DNA of 64,000 bases from Propionibacterium sp. (GCA_012517405.1 JAAYVB010000030.1:1-64000), one strand, 5' to 3'. Shown: positions 38,238 through 47,727, counted from the first letter of the stretch. Notes: generated by a model from the sequence alone, not told the origin. Made by a program: numbers and translations.

Positions 38238-40863
38238 CGCGTTCCCATCCAACTGCTGGGCGGCGGTTGCCGTGCAACCCGAACTGAAGGCGTCCGGCCA
38301 CGGCGATCGCGCAATAGATGCAGGCATCCAGAGCCGATCGCGGCCCTCGCACAGTGGAAACGAGTTCGCGGACGGTTCCGCCCGCGGTCGAGGGCCCGTC
38401 GAGTTGACCGCTGACGCGGGCACCTCGGCGCTGGATCGCCAACAACCCAGAGAGCGAACGGGGCATGCGCACGACCACCGGCTCGGTGTCGACCACCGCC
38501 TTGGTCTCGTCCGGGAAGAGTCGGTCGACGAAAAGGTCGTCGCCGGTGACATCGGGGAATCGTTCGAATCGGCGGTGGCCTGCTTCGTTGACGGCATAGG
38601 CGCCGGCCCCCCACAGCGATCGATCGAGACCGGGCATCCGGCCCCTCGCCCGGTAATACGAGCGGACGATCCACGAGGCGCCCTGAAGCTGGGCCGTGGA
38701 CGCGGGACGCGCAGCCTCGAGAGCCCGGCCGCCGACGTCGTCGGTAGACAGCGCCGAGAAGACGTCGCGTACAGCGGTTGCACCGATGTCGATGTCGGCA
38801 TCGAGATAGAGCCTGGGCCACCCGGTGGCTATCCGGTCGCCCTCGTTGAGAGCGGCGGTCTTCGATGCCTGAGAGATCTCGACGGCACGGACTCCGGGCA
38901 CAGACGACGCGATCGCTAGCGTGGCGTCGCTCGACCCATTGCTAATCACGATGATCTCAATGGCTGGATCGTCGAGCAGATCGCCGAGCGAACCCAGCGT
39001 GCGCGCGATGACGCTTGCCTCGTTGTGCGCGGGGATGATGACGGCGCCACCGGCTCTCGTCAACGAAAGCTGCCGATCGGCCCTCGGTAGGTCGCGCCAC
39101 CGATCTCTGTCGATGACGGTGGCGAAAGCAATCCGGTGGCGTTCTTCCTTGCTACGCACCAGTTCGTGGAGCCCGACGATCGCCCGGAAGCAACCAGCAC
39201 GAAGCTTCGAACCGTGCTTCTCGGCGTAGCGCACCCGGTTGCAGGCCATCAGCGCGATCAATGCGGACGAGGTTCCCGATCCTCCCTGCCGGTGCCGAAC
39301 GGTTGCCGCAGGTTCGAACCAGATCTCGTATCCGGATTCCCGGACGCGGCGCTGATAGTCGACTTCCTCCATGAAGAGGAAATAGTCGTCGTCCCAGTCG
39401 CCCATCGTGGCCACCACGTCGCAGTGCACGAGCAATGCGGCACCCGACGCCCAGTCGATCGGGTGGGGGTACGCGTAATGAGCGAGATCCTGATCGGTCT
39501 CGGACCATCGAGGGCTCCGCGTCGGCAGGCGCGAACCGAGGACGGCATCGCCGAGTGCCCGGGCGAGAGTCGGCTCCCGGCGGATAGAGGGGAAGATCTG
39601 GCCCGACTCATCGCGGATCGTCGGTGCGGCGATTCCTACGCCTGGGCGAGCTAGCCTGTTCGCCAATGCGAGCAGAGCGCCGTCATCGACGGTGAGGTCG
39701 GGGTTGAGGATCGCGACATGTTCTGCGGCAGGCACCGACTTGAGTGCGACGTTGATGCCACCGGCGTAGCCGAGATTTCTGCCCGTCTCGATGACGGTGA
39801 TGTCGCGGTGGGCTGCAAGGCGGTCGAGGGTGCCATCGGTGGAGCCATTGTCTGCCACGATGACGCGCAAGGCTAGCTGTCGGGCTTGAACGCGCAAAGA
39901 CTCGATCAAGCCGGCTATATCGTCCGCACTGTTATAGGTGACGATCACCGCCGATAGGGCAGCGGTTTGGTCGCCGGTGACGAAGGCGGCATTGCCGTCA
40001 AACGATGGCGCGCCACTACGAAGCCGGGGGTCGACGGTATCTCGATCGAGCGGACGACTCGGTCGTCCGGCGGGTATCAGCCCCGAGCGTTGCACCTGAA
40101 GATAGGCGGGAGGGCCCTGAATGAGGTAACGGCGTGCGAGTCGTCGCGGCTCCAGGGCAAGACGCCACGCCCACTCCAGCCCGGCATCGGATATCGCCTG
40201 TGGTGCACGCGAGACGCGTCCGGCCAAGAAGTCGACCACCGCGCCGAAAGCCAGGAGCACCTTTGCGCCGGTGGCCGGGGCATAGTTTTCGATCCACAAC
40301 TCCTGGCGCGGTTTCCCCAAACCGACCACCAGTAGGTCTGTCTGAGTGTGCTGGACTTGCTCGGCCAATGCCATGGATTGGCGCGGGTCGGTGATCTGGG
40401 CGCGACTGGGCGACCAGGTTCCCGAGACCATGAGGTCTGGCCAATGCCTGGCGACGGCGGCCCGCAATAGTTCGAGAGTCTCCTCGGAACCGCCGAGGAA
40501 TCCCACCCGGATGCCCTCTTCGGCAGCCATATCGAGGATCGGTGCGATCAGATCGCTGCCCGCCAGCCGGGGCCACGTCTGACCGGTCAGACGACGCGCC
40601 TTGGTAGCGATCGGTGCGCCGTCGATCAGATTCAGCCATTCGATGCGGCGTCCGAGGGTGTCGCCCCACACCTCACGAGTGCCGAAGTGGTGTACATGAT
40701 CGAGGTTTATCGATGCAACGCCCAAGGGAATCGGTTTCGGTGACCGGAATCGGTCGCGCAGAAGCGTAAGTGCAGCCTGCTCATCTATGAGTTCGGTCAA
40801 AGCTCCCGACACCATGAGCGATTGTCGATCCGCGGCTGCTTGGGGACCGTGATCGGCGGACAT
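38221..40863 (-). CDS. Three-domain glycosyltransferase: WecG/TagA/CpsF + two GT2 domains
   Basis: An 880-residue cytoplasmic protein. Residues about 43-265 are a WecG/TagA/CpsF (GT26) domain with SINLDHVHHF, LIDGAPIA and GLGKPRQELW (181-190). Residues about 303-590 form a GT2 domain with SAVIVTYNSADDI, VADNGSTDGT, AILNPDL (384-390) and FLFMEEVDYQRR, the rhamnosyltransferase-like pattern. Residues about 606-830 form a second GT2 domain with AVIIPAHNEASVIARTL, VISNGSSDAT and LYLDADIDI. GT26 enzymes normally stand alone and add the second sugar to the lipid-linked intermediate; here three transfer steps may be in one chain. First gene of the leftward operon ending at 32102; upstream start region 40864-40986 is shared with an SGNH lipoprotein. 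Confidence 0.88.
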   Translation of the reverse strand: MSADHGPQAAADRQSLMVSGALTELIDEQAALTLLRDRFRSPKPIPLGVASINLDHVHHFGTREVWGDTLGRRIEWLNLIDGAPIATKARRLTGQTWPRLAGSDLIAPILDMAAEEGIRVGFLGGSEETLELLRAAVARHWPDLMVSGTWSPSRAQITDPRQSMALAEQVQHTQTDLLVVGLGKPRQELWIENYAPATGAKVLLAFGAVVDFLAGRVSRAPQAISDAGLEWAWRLALEPRRLARRYLIQGPPAYLQVQRSGLIPAGRPSRPLDRDTVDPRLRSGAPSFDGNAAFVTGDQTAALSAVIVTYNSADDIAGLIESLRVQARQLALRVIVADNGSTDGTLDRLAAHRDITVIETGRNLGYAGGINVALKSVPAAEHVAILNPDLTVDDGALLALANRLARPGVGIAAPTIRDESGQIFPSIRREPTLARALGDAVLGSRLPTRSPRWSETDQDLAHYAYPHPIDWASGAALLVHCDVVATMGDWDDDYFLFMEEVDYQRRVRESGYEIWFEPAATVRHRQGGSGTSSALIALMACNRVRYAEKHGSKLRAGCFRAIVGLHELVRSKEERHRIAFATVIDRDRWRDLPRADRQLSLTRAGGAVIIPAHNEASVIARTLGSLGDLLDDPAIEIIVISNGSSDATLAIASSVPGVRAVEISQASKTAALNEGDRIATGWPRLYLDADIDIGATAVRDVFSALSTDDVGGRALEAARPASTAQLQGASWIVRSYYRARGRMPGLDRSLWGAGAYAVNEAGHRRFERFPDVTGDDLFVDRLFPDETKAVVDTEPVVVRMPRSLSGLLAIQRRGARVSGQLDGPSTAGGTVRELVSTVRGPRSALDACIYCAIAVAGRLQFGLHGNRRPAVGWERDESSR

Positions 40864-40929
40864 GGCGTCATCCTAGACGAATCTGGATAGATGTGGGGGT
40901 ATTTGGTGGCTATTCGTCTAATAGAGGAA

Positions 40930-40957
40930 CTGAACATATGGCACTACTGTCTAGAAT
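40930..40957 (+). promoter_or_regulatory. Candidate promoter for the SGNH lipoprotein gene
   Basis: CTGAAC (40930-40935) and TAGAAT (40952-40957) are 16 bp apart in the AT-richer spacer, 30 bp before the start at 40987. The -10 box is good, the -35 box moderate. Confidence 0.4.
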
Positions 40958-40986
40958 GGCATCACTAGATCGGCCAGGATAGGAGC

Positions 40987-41784
40987 ATGATGCGAAGACT
41001 AGTTGCTGGTGGCCTTGTCGCGCTGCTTCTCACCGGTTGTGCGACCGGCTCCCCGAACGGCTCCCCGCAGGCTTCGTCGTCCGATTCGGCTGCCGTTGGT
41101 TACGCTCCGCCGATCCTCGATGCGTCCGAACTCGAGTCGATTCGCGACGCCCGGGTCTTCTTTGCTCACCGATCGGTTGGAGCCGAGATCGTCGAGCAGG
41201 GCGTGCCTGCGGTATACGAAGAGTTCGATCTGCCGCCGCTGGCCGCCAATGAGGACGAAGGAGTAGCGTTCTTCGACGATTGGCTAGAGCAGACCGAGGA
41301 TCCGATGGACAAGCTGGAGAGCTTCCCAGCGATCCTGGCCGGGGATTTTCCCGATGGCTCGGTGGACGTCGCCTTCATGAAACTCGGATACGTCGACATC
41401 GTCGAAGAGACCGACGTCGAGGCGCTGTTCGAGGCCTACACAGCCATGATGGACGATCTGAGCGCGAGCTACCCAACGGTGACGTTTCTCCATGTCACCG
41501 TGACTCCGACACGCTGGCAGCCGGAGAACAACGCCAAGATCGAGGAATTCAACGAACTGGTTCGCCAGGAGTATGCCGATCGAGGAAGGCTCATCGATCT
41601 GGCCGGCGCGCTGTCCCAGTGCCCCGACGGGACAGTCGATCGCCACGAGACCGAGGAAGGCGATAGCTATTCTCAGATCTGCGAGGCCTTCACTCGAGAC
41701 GGGGGTCACCTCAGCCCGGAGGGTGCGGCCACTGCTGCTGCGGAGCTATTGAGCGTTGTCGCGGCGAATCTTGTGGATCGCTGA
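40987..41784 (+). CDS. SGNH/GDSL-like lipoprotein of the polysaccharide locus
   Basis: A 265-residue lipoprotein: signal LVAGGLVALLLTGC with lipobox, a Ser-rich linker, then an SGNH-like hydrolase domain. RVFFAHRSVGAEIVEQG near residue 57 resembles the FxHxSVG block I and DGGHLSPEGA near the end the DxxH block V; in between are DVAFMKLGYVDIVEETDVEALFEAY and TFLHVTVTP. It is paralogous to the protein at 46882 (shared FxHxSVG, MKL/IKLxYxDIV, DxGHL). Likely acts outside the membrane as an esterase or acyltransferase on the polymer; proposed, not shown. AGGAG precedes two in-frame ATGs, 40987 and 40990. Confidence 0.8.
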   Translation: MMRRLVAGGLVALLLTGCATGSPNGSPQASSSDSAAVGYAPPILDASELESIRDARVFFAHRSVGAEIVEQGVPAVYEEFDLPPLAANEDEGVAFFDDWLEQTEDPMDKLESFPAILAGDFPDGSVDVAFMKLGYVDIVEETDVEALFEAYTAMMDDLSASYPTVTFLHVTVTPTRWQPENNAKIEEFNELVRQEYADRGRLIDLAGALSQCPDGTVDRHETEEGDSYSQICEAFTRDGGHLSPEGAATAAAELLSVVAANLVDR

Positions 41785-41799
41785 GTGAGGACCCTCGAA

Positions 41800-43248
41800 T
41801 CACGCCCTCACCGGTGCCCGGGCTATCTGGAGCCGGGCCAAGAGCCACCTTCCCGCAATCGCGAGGTAGACGATCACTGCACCGGCGCCGCCGATCAGAA
41901 GAGAAGCCAGCGGCGAAGCGAAGAGCTGGCCGACCAGCACGGCAATGGCCACCGCTGGGATGGCGGCCACCGTCGGTAGCAGGCAGGCCTTGGCCAGTTC
42001 GCGGAGTTTGACTCCAGTGGATCGGACGATGATGAGATAGCCCGGCAAGGTCAGCACGAGCGAGACGCCGACATTTGCCCAGGCTGCACCGACGATTCCC
42101 CAGCGCTGTGTCGCCGCCACCATGCTGGTGGCCAGGGCGATAAGCGAAAGCACCTGGAGATAGAGCACGGGGCGGCTGATGCCGCGAGCATAGAGATACC
42201 CGGAGAACATGTCGAAGGCGACCCGTAGGCTGCCGTATAGCCCGAGCGCTGCGAGCACGGGCACCGAGAGCGCCCATTTCGAGCCGTATACGACATGGAT
42301 CAACGGTGCTGCGAGTGCGGCCAGAGTCAACCCGACCGGCAATGCCAGCGCCCACACCAGTGCGGTGAGCATGGGGAGCGCGGCTGCGCCGTCGCGTACG
42401 CGCGACACGTAGGGCAATGCAATCGAACGCACCACCTGAGACAGGGCGCTCATCGGCCAGTTTGCGATGTTGAAACCGAGCACGTAGTAGCCGAGTGCGG
42501 TAGCGCCGGCAATCCTCGCCACGATGACGTTATCCACGTTGAGCAGGATCCAAGCGAAGAGGTTGGCTCCGGCGATGGGCATGCTGAAAGCGAGTAGGCG
42601 GCGCCATTCAGTGCGATCCAGGCCGAAGCGGGGCACCCTCTTGGTAGCCACGAACTGCAAGGTGCTCGCCACCAGCTGGGCGGTCACTCGTCCGATCGCC
42701 AGCGAGACCACGCCGAATCCGGCAGCGATCAGAACGAAGGTGGTGAGCGTCGAAACGGTGAGGTCGACGAGGCTGATCAAGAAGAGCTCCCGCTGCTGAA
42801 ACCGTCGGAGCATGAACCCATACGGCACCAGTGACACACCCGCCAGCAGCATGGTGAACGAGAGCACTGCGATAGCGCTGCCGGCATCCCGATTTCCCAG
42901 CAGTGCGGCGAGCTGGCGGCTCGAAGAGGCGGTGACGATCGTCAACAGCGTCCCACTCATGACGCCGAGGGTGGCGACGGTAGGGGCGATGCGCTCGGGG
43001 TCCTTTGAGCGGATCAACTCCGCCGACAGCCCGAGATCTGCCATCGTCATGAGAATGCCCTGGACGGTGAGGGCAATGGCATATACGCCGAACTCGTCGG
43101 GCGTCAGGATTCTGGCGAGGACGATGCCGACGACCACGCTACCGAGGCGGAGCATGATCGTGCCGACCCCGCTCCAGGCAGCGCCTCGGGCGGCTTGCTT
43201 GCCGAGACCTGCGGCACTAGAGGAGTCCTGCTTCGTCTCGGCCGTCAT
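41800..43248 (-). CDS. Lipid-linked repeat-unit flippase (Wzx/MATE-type)
   Basis: A 482-residue polytopic protein with 12-14 hydrophobic segments of the polysaccharide-transport (MVF/Wzx) superfamily: AARGAAWSGVGTIMLRLGSVVVGIVLAR at the N-terminus and repeated long helices. It moves the undecaprenyl-linked unit across the membrane. Start at ATG 43248; ATG 43266 is also open and neither has a clear ribosome-binding site. Convergent with the SGNH lipoprotein gene. Confidence 0.88.
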   Translation of the reverse strand: MTAETKQDSSSAAGLGKQAARGAAWSGVGTIMLRLGSVVVGIVLARILTPDEFGVYAIALTVQGILMTMADLGLSAELIRSKDPERIAPTVATLGVMSGTLLTIVTASSSRQLAALLGNRDAGSAIAVLSFTMLLAGVSLVPYGFMLRRFQQRELFLISLVDLTVSTLTTFVLIAAGFGVVSLAIGRVTAQLVASTLQFVATKRVPRFGLDRTEWRRLLAFSMPIAGANLFAWILLNVDNVIVARIAGATALGYYVLGFNIANWPMSALSQVVRSIALPYVSRVRDGAAALPMLTALVWALALPVGLTLAALAAPLIHVVYGSKWALSVPVLAALGLYGSLRVAFDMFSGYLYARGISRPVLYLQVLSLIALATSMVAATQRWGIVGAAWANVGVSLVLTLPGYLIIVRSTGVKLRELAKACLLPTVAAIPAVAIAVLVGQLFASPLASLLIGGAGAVIVYLAIAGRWLLARLQIARAPVRA

Positions 43249-43287
43249 GGACGAAAGTCTAACCATAGTTTGCCAATAAGTGGATAA

Positions 43288-43950
43288 CTAATCCGATTGG
43301 TCTTCAATGATCGGGGTGGTCGTGGTCTGGGCGAGGGGCCAGCGCTTGTGGGTGGCGTAGAGCATCAGTGCGGTGAGCAAGAGGCCGATGCCGGCTGTGC
43401 CCAGCATGGCGCGCGATTTGCTGGCAGCGCCGAGCGCGGCGATCTCCGGTTGCTCCGGGGAGAGGGCCGTGAATAGGCGGTTCTCGGTGATGCCGAGCTG
43501 ATCCTGCAGTTCGGCGAGGTCGTCGTCCACATCCGAGATGAGGCGCGCGGTCTGGGCGAGAACGTCGGTCTGGTCGGGGCCGGTGACCTCGACGATGATG
43601 ACCGGATCCGGGATCGAGGTCGTCCATTGGCCGCCGACGTCGCGAAGCCGAACCCTGGATCCGTCGACTATCCCTTCGCCGACCAGTGTGGTCTCGGGCG
43701 AAGATGTCTTGGTCACGGTCGTCCCGCCGTTGGCTCGGACGACTAGGGCCGATGCTGTTGCGACGAGGTCGTCGGCGTTGGCACGCAGCGGATTCGGACC
43801 GGATTGAAGCAGAGTGATCGTGGTGGTCGACGAGTAGACGACGGGGTTCCAGACCATGACTAGCCTGGTTGCGACCACGGTCAGAGCCAGGCCGAGAAGC
43901 AACACATACCAGCGGCGCAGCGCTACCGCGAGCAGCGTCCTCGTTGTCAT
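43288..43950 (-). CDS. Second Wzz-like chain-length/co-polymerase protein
   Basis: A 220-residue protein with N-terminal helix (RWYVLLLGLALTVVATRLVMV), an outside segment and a C-terminal helix (SRAMLGTAGIGLLLTALMLYA). The beginning RRWYVLLLGL and pattern of a conserved Pro/Leu strand TITLLQSGPNPL resemble the Wzz protein at 35059, so the locus has two. It starts at ATG 43950, overlapping the glycosyltransferase stop as ATGA. Confidence 0.8.
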   Translation of the reverse strand: MTTRTLLAVALRRWYVLLLGLALTVVATRLVMVWNPVVYSSTTTITLLQSGPNPLRANADDLVATASALVVRANGGTTVTKTSSPETTLVGEGIVDGSRVRLRDVGGQWTTSIPDPVIIVEVTGPDQTDVLAQTARLISDVDDDLAELQDQLGITENRLFTALSPEQPEIAALGAASKSRAMLGTAGIGLLLTALMLYATHKRWPLAQTTTTPIIEDQSD

Positions 43951-45164
43951 CGGGCGGTCTCCGCTCGCTCTGCATAGCAACGGGCTTGGACGATCTCGAC
44001 GAACTCGGCCTGGGTCTGGCTCCAATCGCTATTCGCCGAGTCGGAGATCGCGGCTAGATCGGCCGGCGGATTGTCGACCAACTCGACCAGGGCATCCGCG
44101 ATGGCGACCGGTGTGGTGTTCACCCACTCGATATAGGGGCTGGGCGCGCACAGACGAGCATCCGGCGAATCGTTGACCACCGGGACGCATCCCGCCCGCA
44201 GCATCTCGCCCACCACCAGGGAGACATTCGTGAAAGACATCCCCAATCCGGCTAGGCAGGAGTTGTAGAGCGCATTGAGTTGCGCCGGAGTCTGCAGGCC
44301 TTGCCACGAAACGGGGAAGTCGAAGCCGGTCTTGTCGCGGGGGCCGAATACCTTGATCGGCACCTTGGGGCGGCGGCGGTGGAACTGCGCCAGGCCCGCG
44401 GTCGCCAACAGAAAGCCACGCCTCGCAGTGCCGGCCCGGGAGTAGAAGACGACGCCGTCGCGGGCGGTATCGCCGATGAGACGGTAGGTATCGCGATCGC
44501 AGCCGAAAGGCACCGTGAAGCAGTCGCCACGGTGATCGCGGACATGGCCTGACACCATCTCGCCCAGTGCGATGCGGTTCATCTCCAGCTCGTAGGTGGC
44601 CTCGGCCAGGGCGTACTCGTAGCCGCGGGGGTAGAAGAACGGTTCGAAGTCCTGAATGAAGTAGAACCGGTGCAGATCGAGGCCGGCAGATCTGGCGGCG
44701 AGCGCATAGGCAGTCTGCCACCCGGTGGCTACACAGGCGTCGAGTCCCTCGAGCCCGTCGTCGAGCGATCGAACGTCGGCCTTGAGCTGTGGCCATGCGC
44801 TCCGGATCACCTCGCGTCTGGCGTCGACGCTGCCACCGAAGAGGTCGTATAGAACGATTTCGCAGGTATGCCCGGCCTTCTCCAACGCTTCGAGCATCCG
44901 AAAGGCCGTGGTGTGACCGCCCGACCCCGCGCTGGGTGGGCTGACGATCCAGCCGACCTTCAGCGGTATCTCCTTCTTGCGGGGAGTAGCGCTGGTGAGC
45001 GAGGTTCCAGCGGCCAGCACGTCGCTCGCCTTGACATGGTTGTGCTCGAGCGAAGGCGGAAGTTGTGCGGTAAGGCGACCGGCCAGCCTTTGGAGCAGGC
45101 TTTGACGGCCGCGCTCGGTGAGTAGGTCAGTCGCACCGCGTCGCAGTTTATCGACGATCGGCAT
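43947..45164 (-). CDS. Glycosyltransferase, WsaF-like (rhamnosyltransferase type)
   Basis: A 405-residue cytoplasmic GT-B enzyme. KVGWIVSPPSAGSGGHTTAFRMLEAL is the donor-independent N-terminal Rossmann start, YFIQDFEPFFYPRGYEYAL and the C-terminal FGPRDKTGFDFPV to SLVVGEMLRAGCVPVVNDSP match the family of WsaF, which adds rhamnose to S-layer glycans. The donor sugar is therefore plausibly dTDP-rhamnose, but this is inference. First gene of the leftward group 45164-41800. Confidence 0.82.
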   Translation of the reverse strand: MPIVDKLRRGATDLLTERGRQSLLQRLAGRLTAQLPPSLEHNHVKASDVLAAGTSLTSATPRKKEIPLKVGWIVSPPSAGSGGHTTAFRMLEALEKAGHTCEIVLYDLFGGSVDARREVIRSAWPQLKADVRSLDDGLEGLDACVATGWQTAYALAARSAGLDLHRFYFIQDFEPFFYPRGYEYALAEATYELEMNRIALGEMVSGHVRDHRGDCFTVPFGCDRDTYRLIGDTARDGVVFYSRAGTARRGFLLATAGLAQFHRRRPKVPIKVFGPRDKTGFDFPVSWQGLQTPAQLNALYNSCLAGLGMSFTNVSLVVGEMLRAGCVPVVNDSPDARLCAPSPYIEWVNTTPVAIADALVELVDNPPADLAAISDSANSDWSQTQAEFVEIVQARCYAERAETAR

Positions 45165-45200
45165 TGAGGTGCTCCCCTCGTTCGGCGGAGTCTTCGAGAC

Positions 45201-45261
45201 TGGTTCAGCGCAGCCGATTTGAGCTACGCGGTTCGTCCTTTGACGTGCGTGGTTCAGCGCA
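45201..45261. repeat. 12-bp direct repeat TGGTTCAGCGCA
   Basis: Copies at 45201-45212 and 45250-45261, 49 bp apart, in the divergent promoter region between the glycosyltransferase and the acyl ligase. Could be a regulator site; no factor assigned. Confidence 0.5.
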
Positions 45262-45287
45262 CAGGGCCTAGCTTAACTTGTGGACAC

Positions 45288-45316
45288 TTCACTTGGCTAA
45301 AAGATAAGGCTATGAT
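45288..45316 (+). promoter_or_regulatory. Candidate promoter for the acyl ligase operon
   Basis: TTCACT (45288-45293) and TATGAT (45311-45316) are 17 bp apart in an AT-rich stretch, 76 bp before the ligase start. The -10 box is strong. Confidence 0.45.
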
Positions 45317-45392
45317 CTTCTAAATAGCGAATACTATCCCTGTTGTTCGACCAATATCGGGACGACGTTGGGGATCGGCGGACGGCAGGCAG

Positions 45393-46892
45393 ATGAACTT
45401 CGCTGAATATGTGTTGGGCACCGGGGGCCGTGCAGGCATCGCGATCGTGGACGCCGGTGGATCGCATAGCTATGCCCAGCTCCGGGCAGCCGTGGCCGAA
45501 AACGCCACCCGGCTGACAGCTCTGGGACTCCCACCGCGGACTCCCGTCGGGATCGCCGGGGCCAACAGCTTCGGCTGGGTAGGCGCCTATCTAGCGGTGC
45601 TCGCCTCGGGCATGGTGGCGGTGCCGATGGCGAATGGGCTGAGCCCCGAAGAGATCGGCGCCCGGCTCGACTGGATCGATGCCGGAGCCCTATTCGTTGC
45701 TGCGCGAAGCGCGGCCCGACTGCGGCCGCATTGCCCACAGCTCCTGCAGTACGCGGAGAACTGCGCCGATCCAGACGCTACGGTGCACTTCGCCGATGTG
45801 GCCGACGATGACGATGCGGTCTATGCGTTCACCTCTGGGACCACAAGCCGGGCTCGCGCGGTGCGCCACACGCACGACAATCTGCGTGCCAATACCGATT
45901 CGATCTTGGGCTATCTACCCCTCACCGGCAATGAGCGAATGTTGGCGGCTTTGCCTTTCGGCTATGTCTTCGGTGCGTCGGTTTTGCACACCCATCTGAA
46001 GGTGGGGGCAACGCTGGTCATCCAGAACGATGTCGTCTTTCCGCAAGCTGTGGTCGCGCGAATGGCCTCGGAGGGCTGCACGGGATTCGCGGGGGTCCCA
46101 TCGATCTTCCACACTCTGCTGCGCAACAGCACATTCTCTTCTCGTCCGCTGCCCGACCTGCGAGTGATTCAACAAGCCGGCGGCAAGCTTGCCCCGGCTC
46201 TCATCTCCGAGCTGAGACAAGCCCAGCCGCAGGCCGAGGTCTTCGTGATGTACGGCCAGACCGAGGCCACAGCGAGGCTCTCCTACCTGCCGCCAGCCGA
46301 CCTCGACCGCAAACCAGGCTCGATCGGCAAAGGAATACCCGGGGTGGAACTGAGCGTCGTCACCGGGGAGGGAAGGCCCGTTGCCTCCGGCGAGGTAGGT
46401 GAGATCTGGGCGCGCGGACGCAGCATCTCGCCCGGTTACCTCGGCGATCTGGCCGCCAGCCGACGCAAGATGCCCGATGGCGTATTGCACACCGGTGACC
46501 TCGCATGGGTGGACGACGACGGGTATATCTACGTGGTCGACCGCCAGGAGGACTTCATCAAGACCTGGGGATTTCGGGTTGCCAGCCAGGAGGTGGAGGC
46601 AGCGGCCATGCAACTGCCGGGGCTCATCGCGGCGGCAGCGGTCGGGGTTCCCGACGACGCCGCAGGCGAACGAGTGGAGCTGGTTGCCGTCCGCAACGAC
46701 CAGGCGGAGGTCACCGAGAAAGAAGTGCTGCGGCACTGCCGTAGCCAGCTGGCCAAACACATGGTTCCCGTCGCAGTGCACTTCGTACGAGCTCTACCGC
46801 TGAACGCCAACGGAAAAGTGGTGAAAACGGCGGTGCGCGAGCTCTGCCTTGGCTTATCAGACGACCTTCAAGGAGAAGGCCATGAACAGTAG
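45393..46892 (+). CDS. AMP-forming acyl-CoA/acyl-ACP ligase of the polysaccharide locus
   Basis: A 499-residue adenylating enzyme with P-loop AFTSGTTSRARAVRHTH (the usual Pro-Lys replaced by Ala-Arg), AGGKLAP, YGQTEATARLSYLPP, HTGDLAWVDDDGYIYVVDRQEDFIKTWGFRV (A8 hinge) and a C-terminal NANGKVVKTAVREL with the catalytic lysine. It activates an unknown acid as AMP ester and loads it on CoA or, more likely here, the ACP encoded at 51630. First gene of a rightward operon with an SGNH protein and holo-ACP synthase; it overlaps the next gene by 11 bases. Acyl ligases of this sort occur in exosortase-associated EPS loci. Confidence 0.88.
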   Translation: MNFAEYVLGTGGRAGIAIVDAGGSHSYAQLRAAVAENATRLTALGLPPRTPVGIAGANSFGWVGAYLAVLASGMVAVPMANGLSPEEIGARLDWIDAGALFVAARSAARLRPHCPQLLQYAENCADPDATVHFADVADDDDAVYAFTSGTTSRARAVRHTHDNLRANTDSILGYLPLTGNERMLAALPFGYVFGASVLHTHLKVGATLVIQNDVVFPQAVVARMASEGCTGFAGVPSIFHTLLRNSTFSSRPLPDLRVIQQAGGKLAPALISELRQAQPQAEVFVMYGQTEATARLSYLPPADLDRKPGSIGKGIPGVELSVVTGEGRPVASGEVGEIWARGRSISPGYLGDLAASRRKMPDGVLHTGDLAWVDDDGYIYVVDRQEDFIKTWGFRVASQEVEAAAMQLPGLIAAAAVGVPDDAAGERVELVAVRNDQAEVTEKEVLRHCRSQLAKHMVPVAVHFVRALPLNANGKVVKTAVRELCLGLSDDLQGEGHEQ

Positions 46893-47727
46893 ATCGATAA
46901 AGCTGGTGCTGCTGGGGATCTTGGTCATCGCCGTTGGCGTGGCCGGGAGCGCGGTATGGCTTGGAAAGGGGAGCGACGTGCCCGCAGCGATTGTCGTCGA
47001 CGATCCGACCAGTGACGAATTGGAGGCCTTCGCCAGCACCAGAGTCTTCTTCGGGCATCAGTCGGTGGGATCGAATGTGATCTCCGGCGTCGAATCGACC
47101 TATGCGGCGCTGGGCAGCGGCGTCCCCGAAATCGTGGAGACCCGAGTCCTGCCATCGACCGTCGGTGGCGTCCTTGCCCACACCCATGTGGGGGTGAACG
47201 GAGACCCCTTCGGCAAGTTCGAGGACTTCGCTGCCGCACTCGATGGCCCGATCGCCGACCAGATCGATGTTGCCGTGATCAAGCTTTGTTACGCGGACAT
47301 CGTCAGCGATACCGACGTCGAGGCCGTCTTCGACGAATACGTGGCAATGATGGACCGGCTCGAGGCGGAACATCCCTCGGTTCGGTTCGTGTACACGACC
47401 GTTCCGCTGACGACCGACCGGGGATGGAAGGCGGTCGTGAAATCGTGGATCGGCCGCGACGACCAGATGGGGCCTGCCGACAACCAGGCCCGCCAGCGCT
47501 ACAACGAGCTGATCCGGGAGAAGTACGGCCACAGCGGGCAGCTGTTCGACATCGCCGCCGTCGAGTCGACGCTGCAGCAGGAGCCGGCCGAACGGGGCTC
47601 AGGCGACGAGACGTACTACGTGCTCAATGGTCCGTTGGCAGCCGACCCGGGGCACCTCAACGACCTGGGTGCCCGGGTCGCCGCTGCGGAGTTCATTCGT
47701 GTGGTGGCCGCCAGCGAGACATCGTGA
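46882..47727 (+). CDS. Membrane-anchored SGNH-like protein, paralogue of the 40987 lipoprotein
   Basis: A 281-residue protein with an uncleaved-signal-like helix IKLVLLGILVIAVGVAGSAVW, then an extracytoplasmic SGNH-like domain: VFFGHQSVGSNVISGVES (block I), AVIKLCYADIVSDTDVEAVFDEY, VRFVYTTVPLT, and DPGHLNDLGARVAA (block V). It has a regular ribosome-binding site (AAGGAG) inside the ligase end. The pair of similar SGNH proteins in one locus suggests two modifications, or hydrolase and transferase roles. The stop overlaps the following gene as GTGA. Confidence 0.8.
   Translation: MNSRSIKLVLLGILVIAVGVAGSAVWLGKGSDVPAAIVVDDPTSDELEAFASTRVFFGHQSVGSNVISGVESTYAALGSGVPEIVETRVLPSTVGGVLAHTHVGVNGDPFGKFEDFAAALDGPIADQIDVAVIKLCYADIVSDTDVEAVFDEYVAMMDRLEAEHPSVRFVYTTVPLTTDRGWKAVVKSWIGRDDQMGPADNQARQRYNELIREKYGHSGQLFDIAAVESTLQQEPAERGSGDETYYVLNGPLAADPGHLNDLGARVAAAEFIRVVAASETS

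Noticed and set aside
45201..45392. CRISPR-like or insertion-sequence remains in the locus spacer
   Set aside because: Only a two-copy 12-bp repeat; no regular spacers, terminal inverted repeats or transposase.
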